The notes below the pieces were generated by a model. The model saw only the letters and a program-made list of their open reading frames with translations, ran no database searches and was not told the origin of the DNA. A DNA stretch of 64,000 bases, from NCBI GenBank assembly GCA_038561985.1, contig CP073276.1, forward strand, positions 3,596,001-3,660,000, read 5' to 3'. A program made the translations under genes and the position numbers. Shown in pieces: positions 37,835-47,618 of this stretch (its first letter is position 1; every line of letters begins with the position of its first letter). This stretch comes from Petrimonas sulfuriphila. Its GTDB lineage: Bacteria > Bacteroidota > Bacteroidia > Bacteroidales > Dysgonomonadaceae.

Positions 37835-38536
37835 TTAAGCCTCCCCTTTGGCTAGCTGCCGGTCAAAAAAATCGTCCAGCTCTTCAACCTTTAAACAATC
37901 ATTCAATGATACATCTCCCACCCTCGTTCGTTGGAGAGCAAGAAGATGTGCACCCGACTGAAGGCTTTCACCTATGTCGCGCGCCAGGGCACGTATATAC
38001 GTGCCTTTACTGCAAACAACCCGGATAGTTATCGTTGGTAAATTGTAAAACAACAATTCAATTTCCTTTATAACCAATATCTTTGGTTTTAGTTCAATTT
38101 CTTCATTCTTCCGGGCAAACTCGTACGCTCTTTTACCGTCGATCTTGACTGCCGAAAAAAGAGGCGGGATCTGTTCAATTTTTCCGGTGAATTGCTTCAG
38201 GCACTCTTCCACCTTTTCGCGTGAGATGTGTTCCACCGGATATTCGGCATCAATTTCCGTCTCCAGGTCAAAAGAGGGAGTAGTTGCTCCCAGCCGGATC
38301 TCGGCAATATACTCTTTTGTTTGAGCCTGTAACCTTTCAATCTCTTTTGTCTTTTTTCCCGTGCAAACGGTCATTACACCTGTAGCCAGCGGATCGAGTG
38401 TTCCCGCATGCCCTACTTTCAGCTTTTTAATTTTCAGTTTCTGGCACAACTTCGCCCGTACTACCCTCACCAGCCGGAACGAAGTCCAATGCAGCGGTTT
38501 ATCGATGTGTAAGATCTCTCCTTCAATAAAATCCAT
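37835..38536 (-). CDS. truB: tRNA pseudouridine(55) synthase
   Basis: A 233-residue TruB. The catalytic Asp is in GHAGTLDPLATGVM; the N-terminal KPLHWTSF and the later SKGTYIRALARDIG are typical. It makes pseudouridine 55 in the T-loop of tRNAs. The chain is short because the C-terminal PUA-like part is reduced, as is normal in Bacteroidota. One base separates its start from the stop of uppP. Confidence 0.93.
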   Translation of the reverse strand: MDFIEGEILHIDKPLHWTSFRLVRVVRAKLCQKLKIKKLKVGHAGTLDPLATGVMTVCTGKKTKEIERLQAQTKEYIAEIRLGATTPSFDLETEIDAEYPVEHISREKVEECLKQFTGKIEQIPPLFSAVKIDGKRAYEFARKNEEIELKPKILVIKEIELLFYNLPTITIRVVCSKGTYIRALARDIGESLQSGAHLLALQRTRVGDVSLNDCLKVEELDDFFDRQLAKGEA

Positions 38537-38537
38537 A

Positions 38538-39422
38538 TCACGCTACGTTTGATACGGTTCCGGATAACAGCAACACGATCAGCAGAACACCTACGATAAT
38601 TCTGTACCATCCAAATGCCTTAAATCCGTGTCGGGTCAGAAAATCGATAAAAAACCGAATAGCAATGATGGCAACCACAAAAGCAACCACGTTTCCGATA
38701 ATCAACACCCCTATATTTTCCTGCAACATTGCTGCACTGGCAGGATCCTTTATCAGCTGATACAGCTTGTAACCGGCTGCTGCAGCCATGGTAGGTACAG
38801 CCAGGAAAAACGAAAATTCAGCGGCGTTTTTCCGGTCGAGCCGGGTGCTCATACCTCCCACAATGGTAGCCATCGACCGGGAAACACCCGGAATCATCGC
38901 AATACACTGAAAGAAACCGATCTTCAACGCCCGCTGCCACGATATCGATTGATTCTCAACGGGTCTATTGAACCACGTATCCACAAAAAGCATCACGATA
39001 CCGCCTGCGACAAGCATCACGCTCACAACAAGAACATTCTCGAGCAGCGAATCGATCTGGTCTCCAAAAATCAATCCCAACACTCCTGCCGGAACAACGG
39101 CGATAAACAGCTTCCAATAGAAATCGAACTTATGCAGAAACCGTTTTAGAAATATCCACCCCTTCTGTACAAAACCCATTCCTGTTACAGCGCTCTTATC
39201 GAAAATTATCACCGGATTCAGCCTAAAAAACCGTTTCCAGTAAAGAAGCACCACCGACAGAATGGCTCCAAACTGAATAATTACTGTAAATGCTTTTACA
39301 AACGGTGTACTCTCAATCCCAAGCAGCGCCTGAGTTATAATCATATGGCCAGTCGAAGAAACGGGCAAAAACTCTGTCAAGCCCTCTACAACAGCAATAA
39401 TAATTGCTTCTAAAATGCTCAT
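38538..39422 (-). CDS. uppP: Undecaprenyl-diphosphate phosphatase
   Basis: A 294-residue membrane protein of the BacA/UppP family. The two active-site repeats are visible: [17 protein letters not shown] near the N-terminus and [13 protein letters not shown] near residue 170. It recycles undecaprenyl pyrophosphate for peptidoglycan and other envelope polymers and can give bacitracin tolerance. It lies directly between the DUF3098 gene and truB. Confidence 0.95.
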   Translation of the reverse strand: MSILEAIIIAVVEGLTEFLPVSSTGHMIITQALLGIESTPFVKAFTVIIQFGAILSVVLLYWKRFFRLNPVIIFDKSAVTGMGFVQKGWIFLKRFLHKFDFYWKLFIAVVPAGVLGLIFGDQIDSLLENVLVVSVMLVAGGIVMLFVDTWFNRPVENQSISWQRALKIGFFQCIAMIPGVSRSMATIVGGMSTRLDRKNAAEFSFFLAVPTMAAAAGYKLYQLIKDPASAAMLQENIGVLIIGNVVAFVVAIIAIRFFIDFLTRHGFKAFGWYRIIVGVLLIVLLLSGTVSNVA

Positions 39423-39438
39423 CTAACTTATCTGGGAA

Positions 39439-39684
39439 TTATTTTATTTCTTCCTTCTTCCTGTCCTTTGCCGGAAATAAAATTCCGACAATCATCAGCA
39501 CAAAGCCGGCCAGACAAACAAGTGGGGCTACTTTGATGCGTCGCGCACTGAAAATATCGGGTTCAAAACCGTCAAAAGTTGTTGCAGGGCCGCTCATCAG
39601 CAGAAAACCAGCGATGATAACAAGCACGGCAACCCCGCAAATGATGAGGTTTATTTTATGGAAAGCAAGATTTTTGTGAGACAT
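39439..39684 (-). CDS. DUF3098 small membrane protein
   Basis: An 81-residue protein with two membrane helices (about residues 12-30 and 52-70) and the short loop FEPDIFSARRIKVAP that is typical of DUF3098. The function is unknown. It is consistently found between ftsX and uppP in Bacteroidales, as here, which suggests a cell-envelope or division role. Confidence 0.85.
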   Translation of the reverse strand: MSHKNLAFHKINLIICGVAVLVIIAGFLLMSGPATTFDGFEPDIFSARRIKVAPLVCLAGFVLMIVGILFPAKDRKKEEIK

Positions 39685-39798
39685 ACTTTTTAAATTATGA
39701 GTTTGGAGTTTTATGCGTGTTGAGTAAGATGTCAGATCGCTATACTGAATAAAGACTCTTGGATTGTATGTAACATCTTTTGTTTGAAATCTATTAAA

Positions 39799-40677
39799 TT
39801 ATACATAATACAAGTTCTCGGTTTTCATCTTCAGGTAGCGGTTCACCGCAAAATAAGTCGCCACGGTCGAAATCAGAATTCCCAGCAAGATGACGACAAC
39901 AAAAATAACGATCAGATCCGTCACACCAATGATGGATTGCAACTCGGCGTATTCTTTGTTAAAATACGCAAGGACCAGAAAGATGATGCCGTCTGCAAAA
40001 ATTCCCGAAACGATTCCCGTGAGAATATTACCGAGGATAAACGGCCGGCGGATAAAACTCCCGTTGGCGCCAACAAGCTTCATCGTATTGATAATAAATC
40101 GCTTGGAGTAAACGCTCAACCGAATGGTGTTTCGGATCAGCGTAAAGGAAATAAACATTAAAACAGCCGCTAAAACAAGTAAAATCAGGGTAACCTTCGA
40201 TAGGTTATCGTTGATAAGGTCGATGGCTTCCTGCTGGTACAGCAAGTCCCGAACATTGTTTTGCTGCCGGATCACCTGACTGATGACCGCGATACTGTCG
40301 CTGTTGGCATACTCCGAATGGAGATAAACCTCTATGGCGTCCTGTGCCGGATTATACCCCAGCAACTCTTCGGGATCTTCGCCCAAGTCTTTGATCAATT
40401 GTTCTTTTGCCTCATCCTTGCTAATGAACCGGGAAGATTTTACAAACGGCTGGCCGTCCAGGTTTTTCCTCAACCGCTGAATCCCGGCATCGGTAACATC
40501 GCTATCAAGCATCACGCTGAAGCTCATGTTCTCTTTTACGAATTTCGACAACCCGTTGCCCATAAACAGAATAAGGATGGTCAGGCCTAACAAGACCAAC
40601 ACCAGCGAAATGCTGATGGTGGACGTAATTTTTGCATTTACAAATCGCGCAGTGGATATCTTTTTCTTTTTCGACAT
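39799..40677 (-). CDS. ftsX: Cell division protein FtsX
   Basis: A 292-residue permease-like protein with one N-terminal membrane helix (residues 20-40), an extracellular domain, and three C-terminal helices, the FtsX topology. With FtsE it regulates peptidoglycan hydrolases at the septum. FtsE is not adjacent, as is usual in Bacteroidota. A promoter-like TATTTTTG lies on the minus strand at 40751-40758, about 70 bases upstream. Confidence 0.88.
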   Translation of the reverse strand: MSKKKKISTARFVNAKITSTISISLVLVLLGLTILILFMGNGLSKFVKENMSFSVMLDSDVTDAGIQRLRKNLDGQPFVKSSRFISKDEAKEQLIKDLGEDPEELLGYNPAQDAIEVYLHSEYANSDSIAVISQVIRQQNNVRDLLYQQEAIDLINDNLSKVTLILLVLAAVLMFISFTLIRNTIRLSVYSKRFIINTMKLVGANGSFIRRPFILGNILTGIVSGIFADGIIFLVLAYFNKEYAELQSIIGVTDLIVIFVVVILLGILISTVATYFAVNRYLKMKTENLYYV

Positions 40678-40750
40678 AAAAAAGGGTTACACCAAGAAAA
40701 ACCCGATTGCTCTCAATAAAACGGTTTTTTCCAAATTGGCTGCAAAGTAA

Positions 40751-40758
40751 CAAAAATA
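40751..40758 (-). promoter_or_regulatory. Promoter -7 box for the ftsX-folK block
   Basis: On the minus strand TATTTTTG matches TAnnTTTG and lies in the gap between ftsX and the TerC gene. It probably starts the transcript that runs through DUF3098, uppP, truB, queA and folK. Confidence 0.4.
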
Positions 40759-40803
40759 TTGCGAAAACTGGAAATTTACTCCGGTAATAATCAACAAGAA
40801 AGA

Positions 40804-41847
40804 TTAATTTTCCAAAATCTCGTTGTCGCGGCCCATTTTATCTACAATTTCCCGGACAGTTACAGGCTCTCTTACCACCGCCTGCTTTACGACGCGGCTC
40901 CTGACAAGGGATGCCGCAATTGAGATGAGTAAAAACGAGGCAATAGCAAGCAGCGACGCAACGTTGGAAATATGAAAATCCCACGCAACAGTATGGGCAT
41001 AATGATTGATGATCATTTTAAAACCGATGAAGATCAAAATTCCGCTCAACGCATACTTCAGGTAATAAAACAAATCCATGATGCCCCGCAATGCGAAATA
41101 GAGCGACCGAAGTCCCAGGATCGCAAAAATATTCGACGTGTAAACAATAAACGTATTGGTCGAAACCGAGAGCACTGCCGGAATGGAGTCTATGGCAAAA
41201 ATAAGATCGGTAAACTCTATAACGAGCAATGCCAGAAAGAAAGGGGTGGCGTATAGTCTTTTATCGATTTTTTTGAAAAATGTTGGCTCCGACATATCAT
41301 CGGTTACCGGCATAACCCTTTTGAAAATTTTCACCAACCCGTTGTTGTTCGGATCTTTCTTCTCTTTTTCCTTTTCGTGATCCAACACCCTGAACTCATC
41401 TGCCACCATCTTGGCACCGGTGAACAACAGGAATGCACCGAACACATACATGATCCAGGCAAATCGTTCAATCAGGGCCACACCGGCAAAAATAAAGACC
41501 GCCCGAAAAACAATCGCTCCCAAAATTCCCCAGAATAAAACACTGTGCTGATGCTCGGGTTTAATCTTGAAAGCCGTAAAAATGATGATAAAAACAAATA
41601 AGTTATCAATGCTCAGCGACTCCTCGATAAGATAAGCCGTAAGAAACTCAAGGGCGCTTTCCTTGCCGAAGACAACGTAAACTCCCGCGTTGAAGACCAA
41701 GGCAAGTGAAATCCAGAAAAGGCTGAGCCACAACGCTTTTTTCACATCGATAACCGTACCTTTCTTATTAAAAACAAACATATCAAGCGACAGGAGAATC
41801 ACCACAAGGATGATAAAACCTATCCAAAAAGAAGCACTTACTTCCAT
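40804..41847 (-). CDS. TerC/Alx-family membrane protein
   Basis: A 347-residue integral membrane protein with about nine helices. The two acidic family motifs EESLSIDNLFVFIIIFTAF and EFTDLIFAIDSIPAVLSVS are intact. Alx/TerC homologues are linked to Mn2+ export and to metalation of secreted proteins; the tellurite label is historical. It stands alone here, with 26 bases between its start and the stop of the SGNH hydrolase gene. Confidence 0.9.
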   Translation of the reverse strand: MEVSASFWIGFIILVVILLSLDMFVFNKKGTVIDVKKALWLSLFWISLALVFNAGVYVVFGKESALEFLTAYLIEESLSIDNLFVFIIIFTAFKIKPEHQHSVLFWGILGAIVFRAVFIFAGVALIERFAWIMYVFGAFLLFTGAKMVADEFRVLDHEKEKEKKDPNNNGLVKIFKRVMPVTDDMSEPTFFKKIDKRLYATPFFLALLVIEFTDLIFAIDSIPAVLSVSTNTFIVYTSNIFAILGLRSLYFALRGIMDLFYYLKYALSGILIFIGFKMIINHYAHTVAWDFHISNVASLLAIASFLLISIAASLVRSRVVKQAVVREPVTVREIVDKMGRDNEILEN

Positions 41848-41873
41848 ATCGTTTACTCTTGTAATTCTAAAAA

Positions 41874-43598
41874 CTATTCTATTATATCGTTAACGATCAG
41901 CGAATAGCCTTTTTCATTCGGATGTAAACCATCCAGAAACAGGCTCTCGTCTATCTTTCCGCTTTTCGTCAATAATTTGTTACCAACATCCAGGTAACGG
42001 TAATTGTTCAGGGAGGCCATCTTGGAGATCTGCCGGTTGATGGCTGTCACTTCTGACTCCTTATTGCGTCGGGGAAGCAATCCGACGACTTTTATCCTGG
42101 CCTCCGGTTGACGAATCTTTATCTGCTCAAGCAGGAACTCCAGCCCCTCAACAATCTCTTCATCAGAAACTGATCCCAAGTTATTGGTCCCGATCATCAG
42201 AACCACTTCACTGGCCCGGTAGTCATCGAGTTCGCCATGATACACGCGCCAAAGCACATTTTCCACCCGATCCCACCCGTATCCCAGGTTTAAATACCCG
42301 GCAGGCTGTACCCGATTTTTCCAGCTTTGGCTCCCGTTCTCCCGTCCGGGCTCCCCACCCCAGTAATGGGTAATGGAATTTCCGATAATCACTTTTTCCG
42401 GACGCTGCAACTGAATGTTTTGCAGGATACCGGCATGCCGTTCTTTCCATTCGTAAATATAAGGTTCCCTTCGCTGGCTTACAGGCCTGGTAGTGCTGAT
42501 TTTTCCGACAGGCATATTCAGTATCTTCCGGATTATTTTCTCGTATGCGTCGGCGTAGACCTGCATTCCAAGGTCACTGGGATGGATGTTATCCACACAT
42601 CCGTCCGCAGGCATGTTAATGGAGTCCTTGTGCAGGTGGTAAATGTTCTTCACACCCAGCTCAACCAGCGAATCGAATGCCTGGCGCGATGCCGCATTCA
42701 TCCGGTCTGCCGTTTCCCTGGACAACTCGTTGAGTTCATCGTTCCTATACCCGATATGATCCACGATAAGGATAGGCACATCGTGCTTTTCCCGGAGTTT
42801 TTCAACTCCGTAAACGGTTCTTCTTATCACTTCTTCGGATGATAAGCTCCCCATGTTGGGAAGACAATCAAAAACGTAGAGCGATGCGTCTATTTCATCA
42901 ATCAAATCTACAAATTCCTTTTCCAGCGGGCCATTTCCGGAAAAAGCCAGGTTGACGACCGGATAATCGAGCTTTCTCGATAAAACAGTGGTCCAGGCCA
43001 TTCCCGGGCGGGAAGCACATCCGCCTTGCGCGATGGACGTCCCGTAAACCACTATCGGCTTCTCCCTAAGCACGGGAACAAACTTGAATTCCGCCGAATC
43101 GGGGACTCCAATCTCCATCCATTTCACCGAATTGTAAAGCGGGAGGAAAAGCCGGTATTCAAAACCGTGCTTGTGGTAGCGGCTTTGTGACAGGTTATTG
43201 AACGTATAGGTAACGGTGTCGCCGAAACTGAACTTGTCGGTCGCCACACGCCATTTGCCATCGGAATCCATCGCATAGAGGTCGACTCCCGACTTTCCGG
43301 TAGCCGGCATGTGCGGCATGGCATGGCTGCCCGTTACACCATACCGCACTTCAATTTTTTCCGCGTTTGTGTAAAAATGGATCGCCAGCCCGGCTGAGTT
43401 TTCCGATAAACTCCAAACCGGTTTTCTCACCTTCTTTGCTGCGCGGTCCGGCAGGCGCTGGTAGGTTTTTCCGATTTCATGGGTCCAACCCTGGTTCTGG
43501 ATGACGTTCGCCTCTTCTTTCAACGGATCATGCCATTGGGTTTGCGCAGGCAATGCTACCGCACACAAAAGACTGACAATAAAAATAATACTTTTCAT
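41874..43598 (-). CDS. Secreted double SGNH/GDSL hydrolase with GxDLY domain
   Basis: A 574-residue secreted esterase. After a signal peptide (cleavage near LPAQTQ) comes a beta-sandwich of the GxDLY type (KSGVDLYAMDSDGKW, near residue 105). A first SGNH domain follows, with nucleophile VYGTSIAQGG and Asp-His pair DNIHPSDLG. After residue 370 a second SGNH domain has IIGNSITHYW, GTNNLG and LDGLHPNEKGY. Each domain therefore appears catalytically complete. Such proteins remove acetyl or acyl groups from polysaccharides. Its start overlaps the stop of cca by four bases. Confidence 0.82.
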   Translation of the reverse strand: MKSIIFIVSLLCAVALPAQTQWHDPLKEEANVIQNQGWTHEIGKTYQRLPDRAAKKVRKPVWSLSENSAGLAIHFYTNAEKIEVRYGVTGSHAMPHMPATGKSGVDLYAMDSDGKWRVATDKFSFGDTVTYTFNNLSQSRYHKHGFEYRLFLPLYNSVKWMEIGVPDSAEFKFVPVLREKPIVVYGTSIAQGGCASRPGMAWTTVLSRKLDYPVVNLAFSGNGPLEKEFVDLIDEIDASLYVFDCLPNMGSLSSEEVIRRTVYGVEKLREKHDVPILIVDHIGYRNDELNELSRETADRMNAASRQAFDSLVELGVKNIYHLHKDSINMPADGCVDNIHPSDLGMQVYADAYEKIIRKILNMPVGKISTTRPVSQRREPYIYEWKERHAGILQNIQLQRPEKVIIGNSITHYWGGEPGRENGSQSWKNRVQPAGYLNLGYGWDRVENVLWRVYHGELDDYRASEVVLMIGTNNLGSVSDEEIVEGLEFLLEQIKIRQPEARIKVVGLLPRRNKESEVTAINRQISKMASLNNYRYLDVGNKLLTKSGKIDESLFLDGLHPNEKGYSLIVNDIIE

Positions 43599-45037
43599 GA
43601 TTTGGTTTTTTTTATCGGTTCCAACCCGGTTTCTTTTGCTTTTCGGATCAGGAAGTCATAGGCCGCCTGGCGTTCGTTGGGAATCTCTCCCTCCAGAATG
43701 GCTTCCTTGATAAATGATTTCAGCTCACCTACCTCCCGTCCCTGCTCCAAACCGAAGATCTCCATGATCTCGTTACCGTCAATCGGGGGCTGGAAATTTC
43801 GCACACGGTCCTTTTCTTCAATCTCCGTAAGCTTTCTGCGGACGATTCTAAAATTCTGGAGGTGCCGCCGTACTTTCTCGGCGTTTTTCGATGTGATGTC
43901 GGCTTCGCAAAGGATCATCAGATCGTCTATATCGTCACCGGCATCAAACAACAGACGCCGAACGGCAGAATCCGTCACCTCCTCCTCCACCAGCTGCATC
44001 GGGCGCATATGCATCGACACCATTTTCTGTGTGTATTTCATCTTTTCGTTCAACGGCAATTTCATGCGGCTGAAGATCCTGGGCACCATCTTTTCACCCA
44101 CATAGTTGTGGTTGTGAAATGTCCAGCCCAGCTTATTGTCCCAGCGTTTGGTAACCGGCTTGGCAATATCGTGCAGCAAAGCCGACCAGCGCAGCCAGAG
44201 GTTGTCCGTCTTTAACGAGATGTTATCGAGAACGGCAAGCGTGTGGTAAAAATTGTCCTTGTGCCCCACCCCTTCCTTGGTTTCGGCCCCCTTAAGCGCA
44301 ACCAGTTCGGGGAAAATGATCTCCAACAAGCCGGTCTTCTCGAGCAAAACAAAGCCGACAGACGGTTTGGGGGAAAGAATGATCTTGTTCAGCTCATCCG
44401 CAATGCGTTCCTTGGATATGATTTTTATGCGTTCCTTATTCCGGGCAACCGCATCAAACGTTTCGGGGAAAATGTCGAATCCCAGCTGCGAGGCAAACCT
44501 CACGGCCCGCATCATCCGCAACGGATCGTCACTGAACGTGATATCGGGATCGAGGGGCGTGCGGATAATCAAGTCCTGCAGGTCCTGCAGTCCGTTAAAC
44601 GGATCCAGCAATTCGCCGAAACGGTTTTTATTCAGGCAGAAAGCCATTGCATTGATCGTGAAGTCGCGGCGTTTCTGGTCATCTTCCAGCGAACCGTCCT
44701 CCACGACGGGATTTCGGGAATCGTGGGTGTAAGACTCTTTGCGGGCGCCGACAAACTCGATTTCAAAATCCTTGTATTTCAGTTGTGCCGTACCGAAATT
44801 TTTAAAAACCGACAACTTCGTGCGTGGCCCCAACGCTGAAGCGACGGCTTCGGCCAAGGCAATTCCCCTGCCAACGGCGACAATATCTATGTCTTTTGAA
44901 GGACGGTACAAAAAAAAATCACGAACGTAACCGCCGATGACGTAGCAATCGAGCTGCATCCGGTCGGCCACTTCTGAAATAAGTTTAAAGATGTTTCTGT
45001 CTAGAAAATCCTGTATCTCTTCGCGAGAAATATCCAT
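43595..45037 (-). CDS. cca: CCA tRNA nucleotidyltransferase (HD-domain type)
   Basis: A protein of about 480 residues. The nucleotidyltransferase head has GGYVRDFFLYRPSKDIDIVAVG with the catalytic Asp pair. RRDFTINAMAF and the RNA-binding segment DPLRMMRAVRFASQLGF follow, and then an HD domain (LLHDIAKP). It adds CCA to tRNA 3' ends. A longer frame opens at a TTG (45067), but ATG 45037 is preferred, because the best promoter box (45065-45072) overlaps the TTG. Confidence 0.9.
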   Translation of the reverse strand: MDISREEIQDFLDRNIFKLISEVADRMQLDCYVIGGYVRDFFLYRPSKDIDIVAVGRGIALAEAVASALGPRTKLSVFKNFGTAQLKYKDFEIEFVGARKESYTHDSRNPVVEDGSLEDDQKRRDFTINAMAFCLNKNRFGELLDPFNGLQDLQDLIIRTPLDPDITFSDDPLRMMRAVRFASQLGFDIFPETFDAVARNKERIKIISKERIADELNKIILSPKPSVGFVLLEKTGLLEIIFPELVALKGAETKEGVGHKDNFYHTLAVLDNISLKTDNLWLRWSALLHDIAKPVTKRWDNKLGWTFHNHNYVGEKMVPRIFSRMKLPLNEKMKYTQKMVSMHMRPMQLVEEEVTDSAVRRLLFDAGDDIDDLMILCEADITSKNAEKVRRHLQNFRIVRRKLTEIEEKDRVRNFQPPIDGNEIMEIFGLEQGREVGELKSFIKEAILEGEIPNERQAAYDFLIRKAKETGLEPIKKTKS

Positions 45038-45064
45038 TGCCAAATCAAATTCTGTTATGATTTG

Positions 45065-45072
45065 CAAAATTA
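45065..45072 (-). promoter_or_regulatory. Promoter -7 box for cca
   Basis: On the minus strand TAATTTTG matches TAnnTTTG. It places the transcription start between 45050 and 45060, downstream of the TTG at 45067 and upstream of ATG 45037, so it decides the start codon. Confidence 0.45.
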
Positions 45073-45117
45073 CAATAATTGAGCGTGAAAACCATTTTAA
45101 CGTTGAAATTTATTTCT

Positions 45118-45125
45118 TATTTTTG
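45118..45125 (+). promoter_or_regulatory. Promoter -7 box for the 45136 lipoprotein gene
   Basis: TATTTTTG matches TAnnTTTG, with a TTG at 45103-45105. The predicted start of transcription is only a few bases before ATG 45136, so the mRNA would have almost no leader. Confidence 0.35.
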
Positions 45126-45135
45126 TATATTGATT

Positions 45136-46002
45136 ATGAAAGGGACTCTATCAAATAAATTATATTCCAGACCGTTATCCGGTTATTGTTTTGTCTTTAC
45201 GGCTGTTTGTGTTTTTGGACTTCTTCTTTTCTCCTGTTCAGGGAAAGGTAAAAATGCCAAAACCTACCTTGCCGAAGCCGAATCAGCGCTTAGCGCAGGT
45301 AACTATTCGCTGGCAAAGCTCAAGATCGACAGCATCAAGGTGCTTTATCCCCAATCGTTCGACGAGATAAACAAGGGGTTCGGACTGATGCAGCGTGTGC
45401 GGATGGCAGAAAACCAAAGGAACATTGTTTATTGTGACTCGATGCTTGCGGTCAACTACCGGCTGCTTACCAAAATGCTGAACGACTTCACTTACGTCAG
45501 GGACCCCCAGTATCAGGAGTTTGGAGATTATGTCCCCAAAGTATATCCGCTGAGCAGCTCCTTTCACCAGAACGGGCTCCGTTCAGCCGTAAGCGAAAAA
45601 GGACAGATGTATATCGAGAGTGTGCTTTCGGGTGGCTCGCTGAAGCACAACCGGATAAAAGTGGCTACAAAAGACGGCTCCTTTGCGGAGTCACTGCCCG
45701 TCACTACCGATGGACTGAACTACCGGTTCAGCACGCTCAACGCCACATACGAGATCGTCCGCTTCTCGGGAAACGATGACAACGGCGTGGCTAAATTCAT
45801 CTACACGTTTAAGGATACGCCCATCACCCTCAGTTTTATCGGGAACAGAACCACCTCGATCCCCCTGCCGGAAAAAGCGAAGAAAGGCATTTCCCGGTCG
45901 TTCGAGCTATCCACACTCCTGCTCGACATAGAAAAGCTCAAGTATGAAAAAGGGCGCAGCGAAGCGCTGATAAACTACCTGGAAAGCAGAAAGAGGGATT
46001 AA
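45136..46002 (+). CDS. Hypothetical lipoprotein with TPR-like N-terminus
   Basis: A protein of about 288 residues. The start at 45136 puts the hydrophobic helix and the lipobox LLFSCS in signal-peptide position. The mature N-terminus (AKTYLAEAESALSAGNYSLAKLKIDSIKVLYPQS) looks like one TPR-type helical hairpin. A beta-rich region follows, then a helical C-terminus rich in Lys and Glu. The family is unknown to me. It is convergent with the ABC exporter gene, and the two 3' ends overlap by four bases. Confidence 0.6.
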   Translation: MKGTLSNKLYSRPLSGYCFVFTAVCVFGLLLFSCSGKGKNAKTYLAEAESALSAGNYSLAKLKIDSIKVLYPQSFDEINKGFGLMQRVRMAENQRNIVYCDSMLAVNYRLLTKMLNDFTYVRDPQYQEFGDYVPKVYPLSSSFHQNGLRSAVSEKGQMYIESVLSGGSLKHNRIKVATKDGSFAESLPVTTDGLNYRFSTLNATYEIVRFSGNDDNGVAKFIYTFKDTPITLSFIGNRTTSIPLPEKAKKGISRSFELSTLLLDIEKLKYEKGRSEALINYLESRKRD

Positions 46003-47618
46003 ATCCTGTAAATGCGATCGCAATACCGGGCTACTTCCGCATGGTGGGTGATGAACAGCACCGTCCTACTGCCAATGTGTTTTTTCAGGTTGGTCAGGAA
46101 CGTTTTTTCGGTCTCAATATCCAGGGCCGATGTGGCTTCATCCAACAGCAGGATCCCTCCGGGGCGAAGCAACGAACGTGCAATGGCAATCCGTTGAGCC
46201 TGGCCTTCGGAAACCCCCGAACCGCCCATACCAAGAACCGTATCCAGTCCTTCGGGCAGCTCCAGGACAAAACCCGCGGAAGCCACCCCGAGCGCGTCTA
46301 CGAGCATCTCCTCTCCGGCATCCGGGTTTCCTATCAGCAGGTTGCTCCGGATGGTGCCGCTGAACAGTGTGTTGCCTTGCGGGACGTACACAAAGTTCGA
46401 CCGCGTCGACGGGGATGCTTTCACCTCCCTCTCTTCATTCCTTATCGAGATCGATCCTTTCTGCGGCTCGATCAAGGCAAGTATAAGCCGGATCAGCGTG
46501 GTCTTCCCCGTACCGGTTTCTCCCATGACCGCAACCATTTCTCCAGGTCCGGCTTCCAGCGAAAAGCCGGAAATGACCGGCCGGCTTTCGTCTCCGTAGG
46601 CGTACGTGATGTCCTCTACGCGCAACGAGACACGGCCTGCCAGGAATTGTTTTTCCCCAATCTCCTCGCTCTCCAGCTTTTTCAGGAACGACAGCCGTTC
46701 ACTGGCCGCCTGGGCAGAAATCAGGGTCGGGAACAGGCGCATCAGATCGTACAGCGGACGCTGTATCTGGTTGACCAACTGCAAGTAAGCCGTAACAGTG
46801 CCAAACGTAACCGTTTTGCCGGCAATTCCCCAGGCTCCCCAGATAAATGCGGTGATGTAACCGCCGCTGAAAGCCAATCCCGAGACAAAGCGCGCCCAGG
46901 CCGATACCGTGGTTTTTTTCTCCACCTTGCGCTGCAGTTCCCGCTGGAGGTCTCCCAGTCTGTCCAACTCATCCTCCTGCCTTTCGTACGCCCGCACCAC
47001 CAGCTGATTCAGCAGGTTTTCTTCCATCATGGAAGTGATGAAACTTTCGCTTTCTTTTATCTGCCGGCTGTAATCCCTCATCTTCACGTAATAGGGTTTG
47101 CTGAATAGAAGCAAAACCGGCATGGCAATACCCAGGACAAGGGCCAGCAGCGGATCCATCAACAGCAGAATCAGAAATGCCCCACCCAACTGCAGGGTGG
47201 CCGTTATCAACATGGGAAGCGCAGATATCAATGTTTTTATGATATCGTCCGTGTCCTTGATCATTCGGGTCAGCACATCGCCGCTGTGCAGTGAGCTGGC
47301 CTCGGTCCACCTCGTGTAAAGCAGGTTTGCGAAAACTTTTTGACGGATGGAATTTCCGACCCTCACCTCGGTCATGTTCACGTAGCGCACATCCACCACG
47401 TTCAGCAACACCCTGAACAACGTAAGCAGGACGAGAATCAGTGAATAGTGCAACAGCGAGCCCCCGGCATCTCCCGACGCCACATCAATAACCAGCTTCA
47501 GGGCCCATACGAAACTCAGCGACACGGCCACGCTTAATATCCCAATAAGCGTTATCACCATCAGCGCTTTACGATGGCCCCGGGAGATATCGGTCAGAAA
47601 CTTCAGAAAACGTAACAT
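45999..47618 (-). CDS. ABC exporter, fused permease and ATPase
   Basis: A 539-residue half-transporter with six membrane helices (residues 1-300) and a C-terminal ATPase. Walker A is GETGTGKTT, Walker B is ILLLDEATSALD, and the His switch is ITHHAE. The signature is GVSEGQ, a variant of LSGGQ. There is no N-terminal C39 peptidase, so it does not cleave a leader itself. It lies at the end of the PqqD/HprK cassette with no gap after the nucleotidyltransferase gene, the usual place of the exporter in lasso-peptide-like clusters. The exported product is unknown. Confidence 0.82.
   Translation of the reverse strand: MLRFLKFLTDISRGHRKALMVITLIGILSVAVSLSFVWALKLVIDVASGDAGGSLLHYSLILVLLTLFRVLLNVVDVRYVNMTEVRVGNSIRQKVFANLLYTRWTEASSLHSGDVLTRMIKDTDDIIKTLISALPMLITATLQLGGAFLILLLMDPLLALVLGIAMPVLLLFSKPYYVKMRDYSRQIKESESFITSMMEENLLNQLVVRAYERQEDELDRLGDLQRELQRKVEKKTTVSAWARFVSGLAFSGGYITAFIWGAWGIAGKTVTFGTVTAYLQLVNQIQRPLYDLMRLFPTLISAQAASERLSFLKKLESEEIGEKQFLAGRVSLRVEDITYAYGDESRPVISGFSLEAGPGEMVAVMGETGTGKTTLIRLILALIEPQKGSISIRNEEREVKASPSTRSNFVYVPQGNTLFSGTIRSNLLIGNPDAGEEMLVDALGVASAGFVLELPEGLDTVLGMGGSGVSEGQAQRIAIARSLLRPGGILLLDEATSALDIETEKTFLTNLKKHIGSRTVLFITHHAEVARYCDRIYRI

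Noticed and set aside
40804-41847. Tellurite resistance operon
   Set aside because: Only a single TerC/Alx-type gene is present, with no other ter genes; a metal-homeostasis role is more likely.
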